Shown here: positions 32,903 through 43,668 of the stretch, piece after piece
Position numbering within the stretch: position 1 is the stretch's first letter
How the letters are laid out: the number at the start of each line of letters is the position of its first letter
Assembly (NCBI GenBank): GCA_014281115.1
Contig: JACONQ010000016.1
Span: forward strand, 1,488,001 to 1,552,000
Length of the DNA stretch: 64,000 nt
Direction of reading: 5' to 3'
DNA from: Laburnicola sp. R22_1
Lineage: Eukaryota > Ascomycota > Dothideomycetes > Pleosporales > Didymosphaeriaceae
Made by a program: the position numbers and the translations under genes
The notes under the pieces: model-generated
Seen by the model: the letters and a program-made list of their open reading frames with translations, nothing else
Database searches by the model: none
Told to the model about the DNA's origin: nothing

Positions 32903-34357
32903 ATGGTTGATAGTGTGGTAACAGAAATGACGGCCCCGGTGGGCAAGACCGAGGCTTCGCGCGAAGGCTCAACCTCGTCGATTGCCTCGTCGCCTGAGCC
33001 CGAGCCCGCCACCTATACCCAGGACAATCCGCAGCAGCAGCAGAAGCGCAAAGGCGGGCGCAAGCCAGTGAGCGACCCCATGTGTCGGCCGCACGATACA
33101 TGTGCACCTGGACACGGAACTAACTCGCCGCCGCCAGATATATGCCACCTCGGAGGAGCGCAAACAACGCAACCGCCAGGCCCAGGCTGCGTTCCGCGAG
33201 CGACGCACAGAGTACATCAAGCATCTCGAGGGCACCATCAAGCTCCACGAGGAAACGCTGCAGAATCTGCAGAGTAGCCATCGCAATGCCGCTGACGAGT
33301 GTCTGATGCTCCGCTACAAGAACTCTCTGCTGGAGAGGATCCTGTTGGAGAAAGGTATCCGCCATTGTGCCCTGGAGTTTCGTTGGCGACCTCGAGGCTA
33401 ATAACCTTCAGGCATTGACGTCCAGGCCGAACTGAACGCAAAGACGGGCAGCCCCAATTTGGGGCCGACGCGACAGCCAGCCTCTGCAACCACCTCGCCG
33501 AATCAACCACCGCTCCAGCAGCGCGCGATGATGAACAGACAGCAGCAGCGGCGGTCTCTTGGAGCCCAACCCAAGGCTGAAGGTGGGCATGGACTGCCCA
33601 TGATTCAACCTGATGGAGCAGTCCCAAGTCGTTCACCATTGTCCCAGCCCACTCCCGGCTCGCATCTACCCTCGCCCGTCACCTCGGCAACGCGCTCGCC
33701 GAATTTCATACCCCAAGGCACATCTGTGTCCCCCAATTTTGGGACCATCCCTCCGCAACAACACCCCCCACACCAGCAACAATTGCGCCCGCAGCCCCCT
33801 AGGTCGAGCTTTACCCCCATGATGGGTCCGCAGCGGCCGTCCCTGATCACGAACCAGCCACCCACGAACGGCATGTCAAGCGCCTCTACGATCGGTAGTG
33901 GAGCGAGTGCGATGACCCAGAGCAGCACCAGTGGTGGCTCGCAGTCCTACTATTCGAGCCCCTTTACGGATCATATGACTCAACTCGGCAAGCTGTCCCG
34001 TCACTTCTTAGGGTGTAGTGCTTTGTATCCTAGGGCTGATTCCGTTGTGTAGAGCAAGAGTACGATGAGCAAAACGACATGCTCGACCAAGACGACCCCA
34101 GCGACCAATCCGCTGGGCCTGGTCCGTACCCACAGGCCTTCCCGTCGAACCCCATGCATTCGCAGAGCATGCAGCCTCCGATGCCCACGGCGCAAAACCC
34201 ACCGTTCGCGAATCCAGCCCCGATGGCGACCAACGACGGAGACCATGTGTTCAATGGTATGAACCATCTATTCGACCCTTACGATCAAATGATAGACGCG
34301 GACCCATTCGGACTGTCTGCCAGTATGCATTTCCCGACCTTGTACGATTCGAGATGA
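32903..34357 (+). CDS. bZIP transcription factor
   Basis: Exons 32903-33067, 33138-33354, 33412-33987 and 34053-34357 sum to 421 codons (420 residues). The start is the first ATG in frame (MVDSVVTEMTAPVGK). Intron 1 leads into the basic region SEERKQRNRQAQAAFRERR, whose N-x7-R signature contacts DNA. A leucine-zipper-like helix follows (YIKHLEGTIKLHEETL, then YKNSLLERILLEKGIDVQAEL). The rest is Gln/Pro/Ser-rich with an acidic C-terminus (DQDDPSDQSAG), probably an activation region. The last intron (33988-34052) begins GCAAGC; only this GC-AG choice keeps the frame. It should be a nuclear, dimeric DNA-binding factor. The targets are unknown. Confidence 0.92.
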
Positions 34358-35581
34358 TATATGTTGAAGGAGGAGGACCTCGAGAGTATGTTTTAAAATT
34401 TAATGTCGGTTCAGCGGGCGCCAGAGTGGGCATAGCATGGTTGAGGCTTCGACCCCGGCGTTGTGGACCTGGGCTAGGAATGCCGTACATGTTGATCACG
34501 TATTTATTCGACGGCGGCGTCTTCGAAAGTTGTGTTTAAGGAATTATACTCAAAAGTTACTGCGGAAAACGAGCTTTTGGCCGTGGTGAAGGACGGTGGC
34601 TACGGACAGTCACAATGCCAGGACTTGCCGTTTGTTTCCGACGGTCATGTTGCTGGTCGTGGATCGGCCTAGGAAATAATTGCGCCCGTTTGACGGGGCA
34701 AACCATGTCAATACTATTCAATTCGTACTACTGTATGTACTGAGAATTTTCAATACCACCTAGGTCCTGCTTGTCGTACACGGTTGTGCGAGGCTCGAAC
34801 GGTCGTAGGACGTCATGTTTACCCCAGACCTCGTTTGGGCCGTGGAGGCGCACAGATCGTTTCGTGAACCTTATCTGCACTGACCACTCTAGACCTTCCG
34901 CCAGACACCACCACATTCAGTGTGTTGGCAGCGCGCAATTGCTCGCCTGCCTTCCCTCTGGCAGTAACCAGGATTATGCGGGCATGTGTCAGGTCAGGTC
35001 AGGTCAGGTGAAGGGTTCGTGTCCACTCCACGGGTGCTCAATTTGGCACACCGGTTAGACAGCAACTACAACAGTCGGGCTGCGTCAATGGACGACAGTC
35101 ATGACCCTGACGAAGTAGTTTGCTCACAGAGCACTTACCTAGTCGTATAGCAGTGCTTTGAATTTCTTACATCGTGCCACTTCGTCCATTGAGGGCCACC
35201 TGGGCAGTAGTTTGATCACCATCATTCATACTGTTTAAAGCTTGCCATGACTTCGGCCTTGTCTCTAATAACCAAGGTGATCAATCCATGGACTGCACCC
35301 ATCCTCCGTTGACCAAGGGCAGAGCCTCGGATGCTCGCAGGTTTCTTTGCTCCTTCGCATCCAGGTGGGCACGGGCCAAGTTTTACTAAGCGAAGCAGCT
35401 CAATCCACAATCGAAATTTACCGTTCATCCTCAACTCCAACTACGACACGCTCCGAGTTACCCACCGTTACCTGAGAGCCGTGACCCTTGCAATCCAGGG
35501 CCAGCTCTCGCGAATTTCCCCGTCTCCCAGCAGATTGAGCGTCTAGAAGGACAAGCGCGAAAGGCGCTTTAATTCCTCAAC
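34358..35581. other. Intergenic, no supported gene
   Basis: Contains a short pentanucleotide repeat (CAGGT, about four copies) near 34990-35010. The right part is probably the promoter of the Stm1-like gene. Confidence 0.5.
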
Positions 35582-36965
35582 ATGTCCTCGATCGCTTCCA
35601 AGGTGCGTTGCTCCCACAAGGCGTCAGCGCCCTTCGACCCTTTCCAGCGCTCCAGGGACACCACGCTACACCTCAGCGAGCCTGTTTGAATATATCGCTG
35701 ACATTTATTAGAACCTCTACGAGTTGCTGGGTACGTCGAGGCCACAATGACGCGCTCGCAAACCCCCCCACTAACCGACTTCGCAGGCAACGACCCAGAA
35801 CTCGACCCCGAGCGCGCCACACCCGTGCCGCCCACCAAGGCCATTGACAAGCCTGCCGCGAGATCTGGCAAGCGCAATGCCCCCACCGAGGCTCCCGCAC
35901 GGTCTGCTGGTGCCTCCACTCGCGAGAGCGCTCCCAAGGACTCCGGCAACGCCAACGACAACTGTACGTTTACGTCGCACAGTTGCAAGGCACATACAAC
36001 CGTTGTGTCGCCAATTGTGGAATGCTCTGTGTCATACTTGGGGCTAATTCTGTATAGACCTTCGGGATCGCGGTGTAGGAGCTGACAAGAACCGCAGCCG
36101 AGGTGCGAGGTTCGATGGTAAGCATGGCCTAGATCAATTTTGAATGTGGCTAACCGGGTCAGACTCTGGCGAGGCTGGATACTCTCGCGGTCGTGGTGGT
36201 CGCGGCCGTGGCGAGGGCCGTGGCGGTCGCGGTTTCGGTCGCGGCGGTCGTGGTGCCATGCAAGGTGACCGTCACAGCCGGTCCGGCCTTGGGTATGATA
36301 TCCCCCCTGGTGTATACATTTCAAGTGGATGACTGACTCTACACAGCGAGCATGAGAAGCAAGCTGCTCATGGATGGGGGGGTAACGACGGCAACGCCGA
36401 GCTGGCCGATGAGACCGCTGGTGAGGCTATTGCCCAAAAGGACGAGAAGGAGGCCGTTGCTGAAGATGCGGCCGCCCCTGCCGACCCGGAGCCTGAGCCT
36501 GAGGCCGAGCCTGAGGACAAGACCAAGTCTTACACCGCCTATCTTGCCGAGCTGGCCGAGAAGAAGCTCAGCCTCGGTGAGCAAAACGTGCGCAAGCCCA
36601 ACGAGGGCAACTCGAAGAAGTTCCCCGAGGGCACCGCCATCACCCGCGAGGAAGAGGAGGCCGCCTACATCGCCGGATCCGGAGGTAAGACTAAGCGTGC
36701 CCGCGAGCGCAAGGAGAAGAACTTCGTCGAGCTCGACGGAGACCGCCTGCTTCAGCCGGCTCCCCGTGACAATTTCGGTGGACGCGGCCGTGGTGGTCGT
36801 GGTCGTGGCGAAGGTCGTGGCGAGTTCCGTGGTCGTGGGCGTGGACGCGGCGAAGGCCGTGGTGACCGCGGTGATCGTGGCGAGGGACGTGGGCGAGGCG
36901 GACGCGGTGGCGCCTCTGGCGTCAACCTCAACGACTCGAATGCGTTCCCCAGCCTGGGCGCATAG
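35582..36965 (+). CDS. STM1: Stm1/HABP4-PAIRBP1-like ribosome- and RNA-binding protein
   Basis: Six exons (35582-35602, 35712-35730, 35787-35963, 36058-36117, 36163-36292, 36347-36965) sum to 342 codons. The first two exons are only 21 and 19 nt (MSSIASK, then NLYELLGND). They restore the conserved Stm1 N-terminus. A central RGG block (RGRGGRGRGEGRGGRGFGRG) is followed by HEKQAAHGWGG and the HABP4/PAI-RBP1 motif KSYTAYLAELAEKKLSLGEQ. A second, longer RGG block ends in NLNDSNAFPSLGA. In yeast, Stm1 clamps idle 80S ribosomes and binds G-quadruplex nucleic acid; the same role is inferred here. The five introns crowd the 5' part, as often seen in highly expressed fungal genes. Confidence 0.9.
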
Positions 36966-37855
36966 CATGCGTTTCGACTAGGCGTCGAAACAGCGTGACC
37001 TATGGGAGTCATGCCAAAACGGTGGTCTAACTTTGGCCACCATGGGGAGTGGATAGCGTGCAAGCAGGTGGAGCAAGGTGGATGGAACGGCGGACGGCGG
37101 CAATCAGGACAAAAAGGATACAAAGATGCCACAGAGGGATGGCGGCGGGCAGAATCATCTACTGGGATGTGTTTATGCTTATAGCTTACTTCCTTTTTTC
37201 TTTTCTTTGGGTTTTGCGAGTTACCCTGAACCGTGTGTGTCTTGCGTTGTCTCTTTTCTGAGCTCTCTCGTATCCTCCCTCCGGTCCAAGTGTCACCTTC
37301 TTGGCCGAATGAAAACAGTGTGTATGTTTATGCTGTGGGGGCCATGTGTGCTGATTGTGATTTTGATTGTGGGGCACAGTATATCATGAAAAGGTTTCGT
37401 GATTCAATTGTCATGCACGGACTGGTTATCCGTATACCAGTAACGCCGAACCGTATACCAGTAACCCAGATGTATATATAAACTAAGAGCTGCTCCGACT
37501 CCCAATGCGGCTAAACGCCTCGCTTCATGCCGACCGACCGAAAAGCAAAGAAAAAGCACTAGGCGCCTAGACGCCTTGATATCAAAAACCCATACATGCT
37601 AAGATGCCATCCCTTTCCCATTCCTGTCTCTCTCCATGGTCATATAGTCAGCGAGGACTGAACGATCCGTCCCGTGCATCACACCTCCCGCGTGCGTGTT
37701 GCGCATCCATACGTATCCGGATGTAAAAGTTCCTTGTTGTTGTTGTACTGTTGTGTGGTTGACCTCGGAAGGGTCTAAGTCACGGGGTGGGGGTGGTGAA
37801 TTTGGTGGTTTACGATTTCATACAGCGAAGTGGATGGAGGGACGGGGTGTTGGTG
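36966..37855. other. Intergenic between convergent genes
   Basis: Mostly 3' flanks of the Stm1-like and RBR genes. A 15-bp direct repeat (CCGTATACCAGTAAC) lies at 37430-37444 and 37451-37465. No gene supported. Confidence 0.5.
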
Positions 37856-40081
37856 TTAGTGTTGAGTGTTGGTATTGTTGGCGGGTTGATCGTGCATGGT
37901 GAGGTCAGGCGGATGCTCGTTCTCGGTGTTTCGGTGCTGGGTACTATTATTGTTGACGTTTTCCTCTGGTTGCACATCAAGCCCAGGTGCCTGCTCGGTA
38001 CACTGATGCTCACTGCTGCTGCCGTCGTGGTTGTCATCCTCATCATCCTCCTCCTCCTGTGCAGCTAATAATTTCTCCTTGCACGAGCCACACACGAGCA
38101 AGCCGCAATCATAACACTCGTAGGCGAAACTAAACGGCGTGCTCTTCGTCGCGAACGAGAGGGCTTTCTTCTCTCCGCTGTGCGCCCCGTCCGATACCCA
38201 GTCTGGAGCATGAGCGTGGTCTTGTAGACGATCTTGGTCTAGCGAGAAGCGGCGCGTATCGTCTTGTTTCTCGGATGTCGTCACCGTGTTGCCGTACAAG
38301 TCTAGCACGCGTTCGGCGGGTTCTCCCGGCGTCGTCTGCGCGGCTCCCATGGCGACTAGAGGGCTCTGGGAAAGGATGCTCCCCAAGGTAGCCATGGAAG
38401 CTCGTGATGTGGTGACGATGGAGGTGGAAGCTTGGAGGCCTTCCATCGATCGCGAGCCACGCAGGCTATTCCACTCGTTGAAACGTAGCACGCGTGTCCT
38501 GCGGCCCTGTGCACGGCTGTTTCGTCCGCGTGTTTGATTCTGACGACCTGAAGCTGGGCCGGCGACTGTCCTAGAGCGGTCGGCTGGGATCGAGGTCGGC
38601 ATTTGGACTTCGGGGTGTATGGTGGCCCAGCACTTCATGCACTCCATTCCACCGGTGGGAGATGACTTGGTAAATGCGTCGGCGAGCTTGACCTTGGCGG
38701 TCTTGAAGTCGTGGTGACAGTACCAGGCGAGGTCGTGGATCTCGTCCCCAGGCTCGTCGCCAAAGTCGAGATCTTGCTGCTCCCAGTACCGGCCTGATCC
38801 TCCGTCCAAATTTCGTATTCGAGATGAGTCCGGTGCTGCGGCTGCAGGTTCTTCAGTCGACGGCGGTGGCGGAATCACGTCTGGGAGGGGTACTGCTGGT
38901 GGTGGGTTCGAAGATGGCTCGGTCGGCGTCTCCTGAGTTGATACAGGAGTGATGGCCGGAGCTGGCAGAGTTGCTGTCTCCGGCCGGGGAGTGTCCACGT
39001 CTTCTTCCTGGTCCGGTTCTTCATCGGTCTCATAATCATCATCGTCGTCCTCGTAGCAGTTACCTCCACACTCGTCCCTTGGCAACAAACAAACCCAGCA
39101 GAAGTGCGCCCCGCAACGGCATTGCATATGATTGCAGCCGTACATGCGCTTTACACCCTGCGCGCACTTGGGACACCGTTTATATCCCCACTTCTGCAGC
39201 AGCTCTGCCGTCTCCTTGTCGATGCCGAATTCGAGCGGACTGCATGTTCCACTCGGGTGAGCCGGGCTCCTGCAGGTTACGCAGATTCCAATATGGCATT
39301 TGGGGCAGTGGACCTCGGGCGCGGCTGGCGTACCCGTACCAGAGTCGGCACGCTGTTTCCCTTTGCTGTTGGTCCTCGTCGGCGGTAGAAGCCTACTGGG
39401 GATGAAGGCGGAGCATGTTGCAATCGGACAGTAGAATGGCTTCGGCGTGCCCCACTCCTCGTACTTGGATCGAAACTCGTCGGCCTCCTCTTCGGTCAAG
39501 TATTGCCGGACGTGGTGCAGCGGGATCTGGGTGCAGCAGCGCGGCGGCATGCGCGACAGGTCCTTGCAGGCAGCGATGAACATGGCCCTGAGACACGGCA
39601 CGCAGTATGGGCTCTCGCATCTACATGGCGTGACCAACTTGGCTGCTTCGGCGCCTGGGAATGCTGTGCAGCAAATCACGCAGGTGCGCCCCGAGCGAGG
39701 ACGAGGGACCTGCGGCGATGGGCGGAGCGCAGGCTGAGGAAGAGGTGCGAGCTCGTCGTCTGCGACGTCGCCCGGCAGCTCCATGGTGCCAGTCGAGAGG
39801 ACGGCAGAGGGTGGCTCGACTGATGGCCGCGAAGGTGGGTTGGTGTCCCTGTCCATGGCGGCGTCGAGGGTTGAGGTGGCAGGCGAGGCGCGGGTGTCGT
39901 GGGCGGCAGGCGAAGTAGAGGTCGTGGTGTCACGCTCTTTGAACCCCACGGGGCCGTCGACATGTGGCTCTTGGCGCGGTTCAGTCTGGTGTTGGCCGTG
40001 CTGGGACGTTGCGACCCGCGGTGAAGCTGCAGCCTTCTGCCCGTGCGACGCCCGCATAGCCTTGGAAAGCCGCACACCCAT
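37856..40081 (-). CDS. RBR-type (RING1-IBR-RING2) E3 ubiquitin ligase
   Basis: A single exon of 741 residues. RING1 starts at about 134 (CVICCTAF, then CRCESPYCVPC), the IBR spans about 208-280 (FYCPIATC, then CPKCHIGICVTC) and RING2 about 303-342 (CPKCAQGVKRMYGCNHMQC, then CGAHFCWVC). C316 in GCNHM is at the position of the catalytic thioester cysteine of RBR ligases. An acidic stretch (NCYEDDDDDYETDEEPDQEE) and long disordered regions follow. Near the C-terminus a CYDCGLLVCGSC motif suggests another zinc site. The N-terminus MGVRLSKA has Gly2 and Ser6, as in N-myristoylation sites, so membrane attachment is possible. Substrates are unknown. Confidence 0.9.
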   Translation of the reverse strand: MGVRLSKAMRASHGQKAAASPRVATSQHGQHQTEPRQEPHVDGPVGFKERDTTTSTSPAAHDTRASPATSTLDAAMDRDTNPPSRPSVEPPSAVLSTGTMELPGDVADDELAPLPQPALRPSPQVPRPRSGRTCVICCTAFPGAEAAKLVTPCRCESPYCVPCLRAMFIAACKDLSRMPPRCCTQIPLHHVRQYLTEEEADEFRSKYEEWGTPKPFYCPIATCSAFIPSRLLPPTRTNSKGKQRADSGTGTPAAPEVHCPKCHIGICVTCRSPAHPSGTCSPLEFGIDKETAELLQKWGYKRCPKCAQGVKRMYGCNHMQCRCGAHFCWVCLLPRDECGGNCYEDDDDDYETDEEPDQEEDVDTPRPETATLPAPAITPVSTQETPTEPSSNPPPAVPLPDVIPPPPSTEEPAAAAPDSSRIRNLDGGSGRYWEQQDLDFGDEPGDEIHDLAWYCHHDFKTAKVKLADAFTKSSPTGGMECMKCWATIHPEVQMPTSIPADRSRTVAGPASGRQNQTRGRNSRAQGRRTRVLRFNEWNSLRGSRSMEGLQASTSIVTTSRASMATLGSILSQSPLVAMGAAQTTPGEPAERVLDLYGNTVTTSEKQDDTRRFSLDQDRLQDHAHAPDWVSDGAHSGEKKALSFATKSTPFSFAYECYDCGLLVCGSCKEKLLAAQEEEDDEDDNHDGSSSEHQCTEQAPGLDVQPEENVNNNSTQHRNTENEHPPDLTMHDQPANNTNTQH

Positions 40082-40629
40082 TGTGACGACAGGCTTTGGG
40101 ATGAATGGCGGTGGCAGGGCACAATGCTGCCAGCGAGGTTATATACCCAACTTAGGAGTGGTGGGAGTTCCAGGTGCGTTGACTCAACGTCTGCCCATGT
40201 CTGGATGCGGGTAGCATCTGAGGCGAAGGCGGTGTTGCCTGCAGGCAGCCTTGGGGAGCCGACATGCCATTGGAGGTGATTCTACCACAGCCGTACACCC
40301 CACCATTGTGATCTGGGGCCGAAACATCATGACTGAAGCAACACGCGATGGTACCTAGGAGCCGCGTGCTGGTCGGCAAGGCCCCGTACGTGGTGCACAT
40401 TTCCACTTTCGCAGCTATCAAAGGGCGAGGGGACAGTGCGCTGCTCCTAACAGGAATGGGCGAGTCGCCCTGCGCCCTTTTGCCCATGTGGGCACTTGAA
40501 GGGTTACGTCCATGAATAGGTAGAGGATAGAGGTGGGAGTCATCATGGTTCATGTACCTATCAAGCTAGACTAGGTGGTCCGTGCCAAGGGCAAAACATC
40601 GCCGCCGCCAATGAACTTGATCTCCGCAG
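40082..40629. other. Intergenic, promoter side of the RBR gene
   Basis: No supported gene. The right edge is the start of a permease remnant at an acceptor-like CAG. Confidence 0.45.
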
Positions 40630-40867
40630 TTATCCCGACACAGTGTTCCTGTTCATCATGGTCGTAGGCGTCTACTACATCCGGTATCGACGCAAGAAGG
40701 AGGGCCTCCCGCAGGCGCCATTCCGCACCTGGCATTCGGCACTCATTCTCTCAGCCGCTGTGTGTCTCTTCATCCTCATCATGCCCTGGTACCCGCCCGA
40801 CGAAAACAGTTATTCCTTCTGGTACGCCACGCACTGCCGTCTCCAAAGAAGGCATCAATCGCGCTGA
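40630..40867 (+). pseudogene. C-terminal remnant of an amino-acid permease
   Basis: About 78 residues reading YPDTVFLFIMVVGVYYIRYR, then RKKEGLPQAPFRTWHSA and ILIMPWYPPDENSYSFWYAT. This is the pattern of the last membrane helices and tail of fungal L-type/methionine-permease-like transporters (MUP1-like). The piece starts directly after CTCCGCAG, so it looks like one terminal exon, and nothing upstream encodes the other helices. After SFWYATHC the family resemblance is lost. I read it as a truncated gene remnant left of the dioxygenase gene. Confidence 0.6.
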
Positions 40868-41615
40868 GCGGGGCGGGAAAGATGAGCAGGGTCGGTCGAT
40901 TGAGGGACAGGGGGCTGTGGAGGGGGTGAAGGGTTGGGTTGGGGGTGAGGGGGATAAGAAAGAGAGGGAAAGAGGAATAAAGGTAGCATCGCTAGCTGGT
41001 GAGAGAGTTGTATAGGGGTGAGGAGGATTGGAGAGGGAAGGGGAGGTGTTATGATACTATAGTTATGAATCTAAGTTTTAGGGGGGTTTTAGGGGGGTTT
41101 GTGATGGGATGGATGTGGTAAGGAATTGGTACTTTGGCCTTGTTGCTGTTGATATCTTACTTTTTCTGGGGGTCTTAAGAGGTTGGTTTATGCGTTATTA
41201 ACTTAGTTCGCAACAGGAGCAACACTTTCGTGACGGTGCGGACCTGCAGTCCTCACAGATGCGAACTTATTTGAAAACAATACTCATGGTGTGGTGTGGT
41301 GTTTGCTACCTCCCGTCGGCTATGGGGAAGAAGCTCGTCCATCCGACATCTCCATCGGAAGACGGCACTACCGACAACAACTTCCGCCCGCCGTGAGAGC
41401 AGTCATCATCTGCCCTTGCGCAAGAACCCCTCTATGCGCCCCACCAATAATCCGCGATATCGCAACTGTTGGATGGAACATACATAGAAGCTGATAACCG
41501 CTCGGCCTCGCTGCTGAAGCCCTTCATCCACATCATCACTGACCCTCTCGGACTTAGTTGGCAGTTTAGATCCCAGCCCACTTCAGACGACACAGCGACG
41601 CCAGATACAGCGATC
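40868..41615. other. Intergenic, promoter side of the dioxygenase
   Basis: Purine-rich, G-rich sequence at 40870-41100 and no supported gene. The frame of the dioxygenase is open upstream of its ATG but has no earlier ATG. Confidence 0.5.
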
Positions 41616-42736
41616 ATGGCGCACCAAGAAGCCGTCTCGGATGCCAAAGCGCACAAATTCAACCCGCACTTCACACAAGCCGTCATCAACGCGACAGGCC
41701 CCAAAGCCACGCCCCGCGTGCGCCAGCTCACCACCAGCCTAATCCACCACCTCCACGACTACGCGCGCGAAAACGAGCTCACAGTCGACGAATGGATGGC
41801 CGGGCTCGAGCTCGTATGCACCTACCGGTTCCCCCCACCACCTACGTGCCCAACTAACATCTACCCAGCTCAACGAAGCAGGCCGCATGTCCGACGACCG
41901 CCGCAACGAAGGCCAACTCGTATGCGACATCTTCGGCCTCGAATCCCTCGTCGACGAAATCACATACAAGCTCGCCTCGGCCGCAGCCGACGAGCCGACC
42001 GCAACCGCCATCCTGGGCCCCTTCTGGCGCAAAGACGCCCCGCGACGCTCCATGGGCGACAGCATCGTCACAGATGCCGATACACAGGCCAAAGGCGACA
42101 GGACGTGGATGCACGGGTCGGTGACGGACTTCCGCACGGGGGCGCCCATCGAAGGCGCGGTGCTGGACGTGTGGCACACTGCACCCAATGGCCTGTACGA
42201 GCAGCAAGACGAGGCGCAGCCCGACATGAATCTGCGCGGACGATTTACTACGGGGGCAGATGGGCTGTATGCGTTTTATTGTCTGCGGCCGGTGCCGTAT
42301 CCGATTCCTTATGATGGGCCCGCGGGGAAGATACTGCAGGCGTTGGATCGCCATCCGTACCGTCCTGCGCATATTCATTTTATCGTGAGTTTGCCTGCCT
42401 CACCACCACCACAATGCCGTCATTCATCCGTCCGTCTGTCAAACAATGACGCGTTTTGTTTGGTCGGTATCTAGCTAGCTAACTAACAGGATGGCGTAGC
42501 TCTCGGCGCCGGGGTACAAACCCATCGTCACGCAGATTTTCGATCGGAATAGCAAGTATATCGATGACGATGCCGTGTTTGCGGCGAAAGACTCGCTGGT
42601 TGTGGATTTTAAAAAGTTTGAGGGCGATCCGAAGGCCGAGTTTGAGCTGCCGTATGATTTTAAGATGGCGAGTTTTGAGGATGCGCAGAGGCATTCTGTG
42701 AAGGGGGCGACGGAGGTGAGTGCGGCTGGACGTTAG
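41616..42736 (+). CDS. Intradiol ring-cleavage dioxygenase (catechol/hydroxyquinol 1,2-dioxygenase type)
   Basis: Exons 41616-41813, 41869-42384 and 42500-42736, with introns of 55 and 115 bp, give 316 residues. The N-terminal helical dioxygenase domain (FNPHFTQAVINATGPKATPR, WMAGLELLNEAGRMS) precedes the beta-sandwich core. The four non-haem Fe(III) ligands can be placed at Tyr176 (NGLYEQ), Tyr210 (PVPYPIPYDGP), His234 and His236 (RPAHIHF), with the family's usual spacing. Such enzymes cleave catechols or hydroxyquinol between the two hydroxyls to give muconate-type acids that feed the 3-oxoadipate route. There is no signal peptide, so it is cytosolic. It is followed on the same strand by a decarboxylase and an SDR remnant, which suggests a catabolic group. 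Confidence 0.92.
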
Positions 42737-43668
42737 GTGTGGGGGCATGTTGGTGTTGTTTGCTTGCTTGCTGCCGCTGGTATTCAGTCAGGTGTGATGT
42801 TCCTGTTGGAAGCATCTTCTAAATGTCATATGTAGACCATTTCGTCCACAACCTCTTACCTAACTATCGACCTGCCTTTGCAATCATAATCATCTTTCCT
42901 CGCACTACGACTACGATTACGACTACGCATCCTACAAACAACCAAACAAGCCGACCCAAAGCGATATCGCGCGCTAATACTCCAGGGCTATGTTACCCAC
43001 AATACCCCCGCATCCGACCCGTCCTTACCCCATGCGTCCACGACGTGTCATGTCTCGTCGGCGGCTTGTAGCCGAACCGAACCCCAACGCCGCTAAACTT
43101 GACATGTACGCCCTTCGTACGTACAAGGGTCACGGTGTTTGGCTTTATGAAAGAAAAGAGGGACAGATAGATAGGTTAGACAGGCGCTTGGTGTTGGTTG
43201 TCTTTCTTGTGTGCTACGTTACAATATTGGCTGTCTGGCTGCGTTACGGGACTGAGGGAGGCCGATTTTTGGAGCGCTTTTGGTTGTTTTGTGGGGAAGG
43301 TTGGTTTGTGCTAAGAATTTGGTTTGGAATTGTTTGAAGAGAGTGAGGTTTTGGTGGGGATTGCGACAGTGGGCAGGGTAGGTGTATTTGTTTGTTTGCG
43401 GGGCGGAGTGGGCTGTTTTCGTGTTTGGGCTGCACCACTTTGCTAATCACCTTTTCGGGGAGCAGGTAGGACACGTCTTATCACGGGAAGAGGGTTGTTG
43501 TTGTCGGAGTGGGTACGTTTGGTGAGCTGTCTTTGGTTGGTTGTTCCGATTAACAAGGACCAGGACCACGTTCGGACACGTATCATCGGGTTTTTACACC
43601 CAATTGCATTATATTTTAAAGAGATATCTCGCATAGCTGGAGGACGAGGATCGACTTCCACTTTCAAC
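42737..43668. other. Intergenic, no supported gene
   Basis: Separates the dioxygenase from the decarboxylase. Short frames only. A minus-strand frame overlaps the decarboxylase's first exons but is a shadow. Confidence 0.5.

Noticed and set aside
36339..36968. Long antisense and +1 frames across the Stm1-like gene
   Set aside because: They are caused by the repetitive RGG codons. The sense frame carries the HABP4 motif and an exact exon sum.
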